Shown one piece after another: positions 8,300 through 14,951 of a stretch of DNA of 15,657 bases; the stretch's first letter is position 1, and every line of letters begins with the position of its first letter. The notes below the pieces were generated by a model. It saw only the letters and a list, made by a program, of their open reading frames with translations. It ran no database searches and was not told where the DNA came from. The DNA is from Paracoccaceae bacterium (GTDB lineage: Bacteria; Pseudomonadota; Alphaproteobacteria; Rhodobacterales; Rhodobacteraceae): the NCBI GenBank assembly GCA_029881635.1, contig JAOUMG010000007.1:1-15657 (forward strand), given 5' to 3'. Made by a program: the position numbers and the translations under genes.

Positions 8300-9259
8300 C
8301 TATTCGCCATTAATTGCTGCTGCAAAGCGGGAACCGGACTCTCTTTTAACTTTTCCGGATATAGCAACCGCAGGTTGGACGGCATCAGCCGCCGCATGTT
8401 GTGATGAGGGCGCTTGTTGAAGGTTAGCGACGGATCGCAGGGTTTTTTGTGCCTGTTTGGCCATGGTCAGATAGTTGATCTTGACCACGGAAAAAGAAAC
8501 GTTGTCCTGATTTGGGTCGCCCAAAGCCTCGATTGAGGCCAACAACAGGCGGGCGATTTCACAGCTGCGCTTTTTCCGGTTTTTCCGAAGCAGCTTTTCA
8601 ATCTGTGGGTTGTCCAGATATTGCAGGCCATCGCTGGCGACGATGAAAATATCGCCTTCGCGAACCTCAAATGGATCTGCGGGGCAATCGGTTTTCGCGA
8701 TATCCTCACCCATGATGACGGATGTCAGGCAGTTGCGATTGGGGTGGGTTTTTCCGGCTTCCGCATCGAGCATTCCGGATTTGACCAGAAAATCGATCTG
8801 CGGGCCCAGTGAATGATCTTCGTTCAACTGTTTAAGGATTCCGTCTCGGAAAAGGAACAAAGGTGAATCGCCGATCGATACCCAAAACAGCCGGTTCTCC
8901 ACAAATACCGTCGAGACCAGCGTCGAACCCATGCCAGCCGATTTGGGGTTTTTGGCGACATGTTTCATGGTGGCCATATTGGCAGCTGCCGCAGCTTTGC
9001 AAAGCAGCGCGGGAATGTCGGTATTCTGATCGAGAAAGCTGTCGCATTCGAACTTGAGCTGGCGAAAAACTTCGCTGACAACTGTTTTGCTTGCGACATC
9101 GCCTGCCGCATGGCCACCCATACCATCAGCGAGAACGACTATACCGTAGGATGCGCCAATCGGGGCGTCTGCTACAACAGAGTCTTCCTGATAGTCACGG
9201 CTACCCTGGCTCACGGCCAGTGCGACATCAAAACCGGGTTCTTTGGTTCGCCACAACAT
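8300..9259 (-). CDS. PP2C-family Ser/Thr protein phosphatase
   Basis: This 319-residue cytoplasmic phosphatase is expected to remove phosphate from Ser/Thr residues and so oppose the kinase encoded just upstream. The full PP2C metal set is present: D26 in SRDYQEDS, D45 in VVLADGMGGH, D210 in FIVASDGL and D252 in NQDNVSF. The GMGSTLV (109-115) and SIGDSPLF motifs (128-135) are also present. The catalytic domain ends near residue 262. A tail of about 57 residues follows, rich in Ala, Gln and Ser, with no membrane helix. The ATG at 9259 has GGAG 8 bases upstream. The gap to the kinase stop codon is 132 bases, and the next gene starts 204 bases after the phosphatase stop. No signal peptide is seen. 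The target is unknown; the neighbouring kinase and its substrates are the obvious candidates. Confidence 0.9.
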   Translation of the reverse strand: MLWRTKEPGFDVALAVSQGSRDYQEDSVVADAPIGASYGIVVLADGMGGHAAGDVASKTVVSEVFRQLKFECDSFLDQNTDIPALLCKAAAAANMATMKHVAKNPKSAGMGSTLVSTVFVENRLFWVSIGDSPLFLFRDGILKQLNEDHSLGPQIDFLVKSGMLDAEAGKTHPNRNCLTSVIMGEDIAKTDCPADPFEVREGDIFIVASDGLQYLDNPQIEKLLRKNRKKRSCEIARLLLASIEALGDPNQDNVSFSVVKINYLTMAKQAQKTLRSVANLQQAPSSQHAAADAVQPAVAISGKVKRESGSRFAAAINGE

Positions 9260-9391
9260 ATGTTTTCTCCGGTTCTAGCATGGATACCCGGGCGGATTAC
9301 CACCCCGAGGGTCACTAAGATCGTGTTTTGGGAATCAAAAACTCGTTCACTGGTGACAGCGCCGAAAGCAACTGGGAAAACTGCCTTAAGC

Positions 9392-11902
9392 TCAGATGGC
9401 CGCGCCCTTGTAGGCATAAGTAGCAAGCCAGATGCCGCCGTCGCGCAGAACGGTGAAGTTCAACACAACTTCGTTTGCGGAGGTATTCTGTTCCAAGATG
9501 CCGACGAACGTGTCGGGGCCGGAAATCTCTTCACCCGTGCCGACATAAGCCTGAAGAATGTCACCAGTTTGCAGATCGCTGTTTACCTGTTCCGGGATAT
9601 GAACTGCCACTGTCTGCCATTTGCCATTCACAAACCGGCTTTCGAACCTGGAACCGTTCAGGAAAACGAACTCCTGAACGACAGGCAATGCGGCTGTTTG
9701 TTCCGATGCAGAACCATCAACTGGGTTCTTCAGGCCGAAGGTAACCAGAATTTCACTCGCGGCACCGGGCTGAACGGTTTTTTGCAACACAGAACCGATT
9801 TCGTCGATTGAAGAGATCGGCTGGCCGTTGACAGAAGTAATCTGCACGCCCTTTTGCATCCATGATGCTGCCTGACCATTGATGGTATCAATTGTGTTCG
9901 GGGCAGCAGGCGATTGATCGAACGGCAAAGCAACCGACCATCCCGCCATGATCGAAGTGGCATCCAGTACCGTATCGTCAGAGTTTACAAATGCTGTTCC
10001 CGATGCCGCAGGAGCGGGCTCGGCTGCGGTTACAGGCTCGGCAACGACAAGTTTGGCCGGAAGAATTGCCGGAGTATCGCCATCGAAGTGCACTTCGAGC
10101 ATTGCAGCAGGAACGACAAGATCCGGTTTCAGAAAGCTCAATCCTTGTGTCGGTTTGAGTGGACGATCTGCGGGCAGGATCAGGTCAGTGTTTTTGCCGG
10201 TTGTTAAGGCGATGGTCTGCAACACAACATTGCTGCGCGCCTCTACCTCGGGTGCTGCGGCCAAAGCTTCTTGCACAAAGGGCATAGCCTGTTCTGCTGC
10301 CTGCAATGGAACCGGTGTGGCGACCATATCGTAGGTTAGCGGAACGCTGACCTCACTATTGGGACCGACAGCGATACCGGCGGTCTGGATTTCCTCTGCG
10401 GGGACCGTCAACATGCCCGGACCACCGGAAGAAGCAGATTCATGTGTAACGGGGCCTGACTGGGTGTCGCTGGGTTGTTGCCCGATTGTCTGGGTGAGAA
10501 CGGCGACGCCGATCAGGGCCATGGCTGCAACCGATGCCAACAGTAACCTTTTGCGGGCTGGCATGGTGACGATTGCGACAACATTCTCCTGTGTTTCGGG
10601 GATGTTGTTGGCGACAGGGCTGGTTTCAACGGGTTCTTCAGGCGCCGGGTCGGGCATCAGCACGGCTTCAGCTTCTACGTCGTCACCAGTGTCTTCTTCA
10701 GCGATAGCGTCAGTGTCCAGCAACATTTCTGGTGTATCTGACGTGACCTCATCATCGTCGATTTCGTTGAATTTTGCGGCAAGTGCTTCGTATGGATTTG
10801 GCTTTTTCGATACGGCCTCTGCCTCAGGGGTGACGATGTCGGCGGGCTCTTCTTCGGTGGTCAGATCTTCGTGCTGGAAGCTGTTGACCAGCTTAACGAT
10901 TGTATCTTCGACGGGGTCGGCGCCGATTTGAACCGGCTTGGGCGCAGAGATCGCAGGCGCGGTGACCTCGGATGCGGTATCCTTGATCAGAGCAAGCCAG
11001 TCGGCTGCGCTCTGAATACGGTCCCGTGGCAGGACGCGAAGCGCCATGTCAATTGCGTCGAGGAAGGGTTTGTCGTACCCGACAGCCTTTTCGCTAAGGG
11101 GCACACAGGGATCCGGGTCGTTGCCCGCGATGGCCGCAAGCCGGGACTGACTGTTAGGCGGCGCTTCTCCCGCGATCAGATGGTAGAAGGTTGCCGCCAG
11201 CGCATAAAGGTCGCTTGACGGGTATTGCGGGCTGCCAGCGAGATAGAACTCTTGCGGTGAATATCCATCTTTGACCACCCGGAAAGCGGACTGGGCCCGA
11301 TCAGATTGCTGAAGTTCCTGGCGCGCAGCGCCGAAGTCGATCAGGATCGGCTTGTTGTCACCGTCGATCAGAATGTTGTCGGGCGAGATGTCGCGGTGCA
11401 GTATCTTCTTGCCGTGCATGAAATCAATCGCTTCAAGCAACTGAACAAGCATCGCCTTGACTTCGGACGGCTTCAGCCCGTGGTTCTTGTCGCTGAGAGT
11501 ATCATGAAGGTCGCGCCCATCAATGAAATCAAGCGCCATATAGGCTGTCTGGTTGTCTTCAAAGACCTGATGCACACCAACAATGTTGGGGTGCCGCAGT
11601 TTGGAAAGGCTTTTCGCCTCTTGTACGAACAGCTTCACAATGGACCGGAAATCGGCGTGATGTTCGCGCGAACGCGCGCGCACAGACGAATTGCTGCGGT
11701 GGCAGAAAGAGCTTGGGAAGCATTCCTTGATTACGACCTTGCGGTCCAGGCTGTCACGGGCTGTGTAGGTAATGCCAAAGCCGCCACTGTTGAGGAAGCT
11801 CTCGATCGTGAACTGACCTTGCAACAGACTTTCACCTGACTGCAGGTGGCCCGATTCATCTTCGAATTCTACATAGTCTTCGATTTTGTGTGCAGAGCCC
11901 AT
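9392..11902 (-). CDS. Membrane-bound eukaryotic-type Ser/Thr protein kinase with PDZ-like periplasmic region
   Basis: This is an 836-residue Hanks-type kinase. The cytoplasmic kinase domain (about 30-310) has the glycine loop NSGGFGITY (38-46), lysine K59 in VVIKE, alphaC Glu E95, catalytic loop HRDISPDN (169-176), metal-binding DFG (189-191), a YSPQE activation-segment end (214-218) and SSDLYALA. The usual Lys of HRDxKPxN is Ser here (S173), a variant also known in some other bacterial kinases; the catalytic Asp and Asn are kept. A strongly acidic, Pro-rich linker (about 330-445) leads to one transmembrane helix (about 451-474). The periplasmic part (475-836) ends in two segments resembling PDZ folds: GVQITSVNGQPISSIDEIG (about 647-725) and LQTGDILQAYVGTGEE (about 742-830). 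It is first in the four-gene block. Its start has only a weak GGTG upstream. No T6SS, FHA or PASTA elements are visible. The signal and substrates are unknown. Confidence 0.9.
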   Translation of the reverse strand: MGSAHKIEDYVEFEDESGHLQSGESLLQGQFTIESFLNSGGFGITYTARDSLDRKVVIKECFPSSFCHRSNSSVRARSREHHADFRSIVKLFVQEAKSLSKLRHPNIVGVHQVFEDNQTAYMALDFIDGRDLHDTLSDKNHGLKPSEVKAMLVQLLEAIDFMHGKKILHRDISPDNILIDGDNKPILIDFGAARQELQQSDRAQSAFRVVKDGYSPQEFYLAGSPQYPSSDLYALAATFYHLIAGEAPPNSQSRLAAIAGNDPDPCVPLSEKAVGYDKPFLDAIDMALRVLPRDRIQSAADWLALIKDTASEVTAPAISAPKPVQIGADPVEDTIVKLVNSFQHEDLTTEEEPADIVTPEAEAVSKKPNPYEALAAKFNEIDDDEVTSDTPEMLLDTDAIAEEDTGDDVEAEAVLMPDPAPEEPVETSPVANNIPETQENVVAIVTMPARKRLLLASVAAMALIGVAVLTQTIGQQPSDTQSGPVTHESASSGGPGMLTVPAEEIQTAGIAVGPNSEVSVPLTYDMVATPVPLQAAEQAMPFVQEALAAAPEVEARSNVVLQTIALTTGKNTDLILPADRPLKPTQGLSFLKPDLVVPAAMLEVHFDGDTPAILPAKLVVAEPVTAAEPAPAASGTAFVNSDDTVLDATSIMAGWSVALPFDQSPAAPNTIDTINGQAASWMQKGVQITSVNGQPISSIDEIGSVLQKTVQPGAASEILVTFGLKNPVDGSASEQTAALPVVQEFVFLNGSRFESRFVNGKWQTVAVHIPEQVNSDLQTGDILQAYVGTGEEISGPDTFVGILEQNTSANEVVLNFTVLRDGGIWLATYAYKGAAI

Positions 11903-12541
11903 GTTTCACCACATTCTTGTAGGTCGGATGACAGTCCTTAAAGTTGACTTCGATTGTCGCCATCGGTTTCGCTTATTGCGTGTATGTCGCTGAAATGTGG
12001 CTGAATAGTGGTAAGTAGAAATGGGTTTGTGGCAACAATGTGAAAAATGATCTTGAATAGAAGGCGGTTTTTTCCTTTCATTATAAAGCTTTAAACGGGT
12101 ACCGAGTGGGAATCTTCTTGGGCTTTCCCGCCAAGAGATGATCGGTTCTTGATGCTGCTCACATCGGAATTTGTGCTGAATGTCAGTATGTTGTACCGAT
12201 TCCCGCACGGGATAACCCGATGTATATGGGTGAGTCGTTCGGCTTCACATTCAGGGCGAAAGCGAGATTGTGGGGCGATTGAGAAAGCGTCAAACCACCG
12301 ACAAATGGCCATTCTGCTTTCGGTTGTTTGCCGTATGCATCTATCGCCTTTTGCGAACTCTTTAAAACCTGGGCGCGATTCATTTTCGACGTCTGGTTGA
12401 CTCAACAATGGACGATAACGGGGATTGAGATTGTACCAACCTTCTGGTAGGTAGGTCAAAATTGTGCAGATGCCTGCCCACTTGTCACGGATGTGAGTCC
12501 CTGACTTCGGATTGAAACGATTGTAGAAGGCAAAGGTTGAG
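11903..12541. other. 639-bp AT-rich intergenic region between divergent genes
   Basis: No gene is supported here. The part nearest the kinase (11941-12120) is about 41% GC by hand count, far below the flanking genes. Open frames on the minus strand (12091-12564 and 12183-12383) lack recognisable motifs or convincing starts, and one runs into the cupin gene. The region must contain the promoters for the kinase (minus) and the cupin (plus). It also contains TAAAGCTTTA, a perfect 10-bp palindrome at 12084-12093 next to a minus-strand TATAAT (12080-12085), and a possible operator at 12434-12453. A decayed mobile or coding remnant cannot be excluded. Confidence 0.6.
12434..12453. promoter_or_regulatory. 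Imperfect 20-bp palindrome, possible TetR-type operator
   Basis: TACCAACC and GGTAGGTA form inverted arms matching at 7 of 8 pairs around a TTCT spacer, about 90 bases before the cupin start. Size and position would suit the operator of the TetR-family protein encoded downstream, but this is inference from symmetry alone. A second symmetric site, GTTGA-C-TCAAC, lies at 12396-12406. Confidence 0.3.
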
Positions 12542-13219
12542 ATGGAGTTGAACGCAGATTTCACGGCCCGTGTGGTCGTTCATTCCGAGACACTGGAATG
12601 GCAAGCCTCGCCGATGGCGGGGGTTGACCGGCGGATGCTGGACCGGATCGGGGATGAGGTTGCGCGGGCCACAACGATTGTCCGCTATGCACCCAAGAGC
12701 CATTTTTCACCGCATACCCATACCGGAGGTGAAGAATTCATCGTGCTTGAGGGGGTTTTTCAGGACGAACATGGGGATTTTCCTGCGGGATCTTATGTGC
12801 GCAACCCGCCGACATCCTCGCATACACCGGGTTCGGACAAAGGCTGCGTCATTTTCGTCAAGCTCTGGCAGTTTGCGCCCGAAGACCGGACCCAGATCAT
12901 GATCGACATGAACAAGATGGAGCCTGTCGCAGCGGCGGGTCGTACGGGTGTTTCGGTTGTGCCGCTGTTTCACGACGCCCGGGAAACCGTGCGGATGGAA
13001 CATTGGGCACCCGGTGCTGCGGTAACGATGGATCTGCCGCAGGGGGGTGAATACCTTGTTCTGGAGGGGGGTTTTTCCGAAGGCGGGGATACATTGAACA
13101 AAGGAAGCTGGCTTCGCCTGCCGGTGGGCGGCACATTGTCTGCCAAGGCCGGTCAAAACGGTGCCAAGGTCTGGATGAAGCTGGGCCACATTCCGCACGC
13201 CAAACCGCCAGCGGTTTGA
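12542..13219 (+). CDS. ChrR-like double-cupin protein
   Basis: This is a soluble protein of 225 residues made of two cupin barrels. The first (about 35-120) keeps a complete metal site: H58 and H60 in SPHTHTGGEEF, E64 or E65, and H94 after PAGSYVRNPPTSSH. The second (about 130-220) has the fold signature GGEYLVLEGGF and KGSWLRLPVG but lacks the histidines, so it is probably structural. The pattern resembles the cupin part of the anti-sigma factor ChrR, but there is no N-terminal zinc anti-sigma domain and no sigma-factor gene next to it. An enzymatic or sensory cupin is therefore more likely than an anti-sigma factor. The TetR gene starts 10 bases after its stop codon, so the two are probably co-transcribed. 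The substrate is not recognisable. Confidence 0.75.
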   Translation: MELNADFTARVVVHSETLEWQASPMAGVDRRMLDRIGDEVARATTIVRYAPKSHFSPHTHTGGEEFIVLEGVFQDEHGDFPAGSYVRNPPTSSHTPGSDKGCVIFVKLWQFAPEDRTQIMIDMNKMEPVAAAGRTGVSVVPLFHDARETVRMEHWAPGAAVTMDLPQGGEYLVLEGGFSEGGDTLNKGSWLRLPVGGTLSAKAGQNGAKVWMKLGHIPHAKPPAV

Positions 13220-13229
13220 TCCTAGCCCT

Positions 13230-13790
13230 ATGGATACAAAAACGGCACTGCTTGACGCTGCGGAAAATGCGGCCCGTGCTTTTGGCATCGACGGGTTCAG
13301 CTATGCTGATCTGGCCAAGAAAGTAGGGATACGCAAAGCTTCGATCCACCACCATTTTCCAACCAAAGACGATTTGGTTATCGCTTTGATGAGGCGATAT
13401 ACCAATGATCTGATCGCTAGTCTGGATAAGATCGATGCCGTGTCCGAAACCGCGGGACAAAGGCTGCGCCAGCAAATCGCACGTTACAGGTTGGCGCTGC
13501 AAGGGGGGCAATCACTCTGTCTTTGTGCGGCGCTATCGGCGAGTCGTGACAGCCTGAGCCCGGAGGTTGTTGCTGAACTGGGCAGCTACCGAAAAACGAT
13601 GCTGGTCTGGTTGGCGGACGTTTTCGCAAAAGGGACCGCGGACGGAACAATCCTGAATGTCGGCAAGCCCGAAAACGATGCCGCCGCCTGCCTTGCGGTG
13701 CTGGAAGGCGCACAACTGTACGCCCGTGCCGAGGAGAATCTGAACCGTTTTGATGAAGCGGTCGCGCAGATAATCGGCCGGATTCTCTAG
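13230..13790 (+). CDS. TetR/AcrR-family transcriptional regulator
   Basis: This 186-residue one-component repressor-type regulator has an N-terminal DNA-binding domain (about 5-50). The helix-turn-helix reads FSYADLAKKVGIRKASIHHHFPTKDDLV, the standard TetR signature. Residues 55-186 form the helical ligand-binding and dimerisation domain, with a CLCAALSA segment (about 95-102) that is often seen in TetR proteins responding to reactive electrophiles or thiol compounds; that link is weak. The start is 10 bases after the cupin stop codon with no clear ribosome binding site, suggesting translational coupling. Likely targets are its own operon (see the palindrome at 12434-12453) and perhaps the phn genes downstream. 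The effector is unknown. Confidence 0.9.
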   Translation: MDTKTALLDAAENAARAFGIDGFSYADLAKKVGIRKASIHHHFPTKDDLVIALMRRYTNDLIASLDKIDAVSETAGQRLRQQIARYRLALQGGQSLCLCAALSASRDSLSPEVVAELGSYRKTMLVWLADVFAKGTADGTILNVGKPENDAAACLAVLEGAQLYARAEENLNRFDEAVAQIIGRIL

Positions 13791-13910
13791 AAAGCCGGGT
13801 GGATACCGGAAAGGTCCGCAAGACAAAAAACCGGCCCAACGACTGAATTTGCTTGCCACATGAGCCTCAGCGGATACCGTCGGGAAATAACAAAAAATGG
13901 GAGGATGATT

Positions 13911-14885
13911 ATGAACCTTATTGGAAACCTGATCTCGACGGCTGCGTTTGTGACGGGTCTGACCTTGGCAAGTGCCGCCGCCGCCCAGGATTGCCCGCGT
14001 GGCGATCTGGATGAGCGTTTTTGTGACGTAGACGGTGATCTGGTCGCAGATATTCCGGCGGACGCCGCAGATTGGCTGGACCCGGCCGAACTGATTTTTG
14101 CATACACTCCGGTAGAAGACCCCGCGGTCTACAAGACCGTCTGGGCAGAGTTCCTGGCCCATATGGAAGAAAAGACCGGAAAGAAAGTCGTCTTCTTCCC
14201 GGTTCAGTCAAATGCTGCCCAGATCGAAGCGATGCGGTCGGGTCGCCTGCATATCTCAGGCTTCAACACCGGATCAAACCCGCTGGCAGTAAACTGCGCT
14301 GGTTTCCGGCCCTTTACCATCATGGCGAGCCTGGACGGCCATTTCGGCTATGAAATGGAGATTCTGACCTATCCCGGATCGGGCATCGAGAAGGTAGAAG
14401 ACATCAAAGGCAAGCAGATGGCGTTCACGTCTGAAACCTCCAACTCTGGATTCAAGGCACCTTCGGCGATCCTCAAGGCGGATTTCAACATGGTGGCAGG
14501 AACCGATTTTGAGCCGGTCTTTTCGGGCAAGCACGACAACTCGATCCTCGGTGTTGCTAACAAGGATTATCCGGCGGCATCGATCGCGAACTCTGTACTG
14601 TCGCGGATGATCGAACGTGAAGTCATCAAGCCTGATCAGGTGGTTTCCATCTACAAATCGCAGACCTTCCCGACCACTGGCTTTGGTGTTGTCTACAACT
14701 TGAAGCCCGAATTGCAGGAACAGATCCGCGATGCGTTCTTCAGCTTCAACTGGGATGGCACCGCCTTGCAGGCAGAATTCGAAAAATCGGGTGAGGGCCA
14801 GTTCCTTCCGATGAATTACAAGGAATTCTGGGAAGTGATCCGCAAAATCGACACGGCAAACGGCGTGTCCTACGCTTGCGAATGA
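13911..14885 (+). CDS. phnD: Phosphonate/phosphite-type ABC transporter substrate-binding protein
   Basis: This is a periplasmic PhnD-family receptor of 324 residues that delivers phosphonates, phosphite or related compounds to a PhnCE transporter. A Sec signal peptide ends at SAAAAQ (about residue 26). The mature N-terminus has a short extension with two cysteines (C28, C38) and DVDGDLVAD (39-47), which resembles a calcium-binding loop. Family motifs follow: LIFAYTPVEDPAVYKTVWAEF, SNAAQIEAMRSGRLHISGF and the ligand-site turn TSETSNSGFKAPSAIL. The start at 13911 is preferred over ATGs at 13860 and 13905, because GGGAGG lies 6 bases before it and the signal peptide begins properly. phnC follows after a hairpin. 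The exact ligand cannot be read. Confidence 0.9.
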   Translation: MNLIGNLISTAAFVTGLTLASAAAAQDCPRGDLDERFCDVDGDLVADIPADAADWLDPAELIFAYTPVEDPAVYKTVWAEFLAHMEEKTGKKVVFFPVQSNAAQIEAMRSGRLHISGFNTGSNPLAVNCAGFRPFTIMASLDGHFGYEMEILTYPGSGIEKVEDIKGKQMAFTSETSNSGFKAPSAILKADFNMVAGTDFEPVFSGKHDNSILGVANKDYPAASIANSVLSRMIEREVIKPDQVVSIYKSQTFPTTGFGVVYNLKPELQEQIRDAFFSFNWDGTALQAEFEKSGEGQFLPMNYKEFWEVIRKIDTANGVSYACE

Positions 14886-14895
14886 ACTGAAAAAT

Positions 14896-14927
14896 AAAGG
14901 CGGCGCGGCGTGATCTGCGCCGCCTTT
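14896..14927 (+). promoter_or_regulatory. Hairpin between phnD and phnC, likely partial terminator or mRNA stabiliser
   Basis: An 11-bp perfect inverted repeat (14896-14906 with 14917-14927) encloses a 10-base loop and starts 10 bases after the phnD stop codon. The sequence after it is CAATAAAA, not a U-run. Such hairpins commonly let the binding protein be made in excess over the transporter subunits; that role is inferred here. Confidence 0.55.
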
Positions 14928-14951
14928 CAATAAAAATCGCGGGGGGCGGGC

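Noticed and set aside
10359..10931. 190-residue Ser/Ala-rich open frame on the plus strand
   Set aside because: It is antisense to the acidic linker of the kinase; its low-complexity composition mirrors the codons of that linker.
4927..11902. Type VI secretion link suggested by the kinase and PP2C pair
   Set aside because: No tss, FHA or other secretion genes are in the window, and the kinase has a PDZ-like periplasmic part instead of the PpkA layout.
12091..12564. 157-residue open frame on the minus strand in the AT-rich gap
   Set aside because: No recognisable motif, odd composition, and its start lies inside the cupin gene on the other strand. It could be a decayed remnant but I cannot support it as a gene.
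13791..13910. Pho box upstream of phnD
   Set aside because: I looked for paired CTGTCAT-like repeats and found no convincing match; an 8-bp GGATACCG repeat (13801 and 13872) is too short to interpret.
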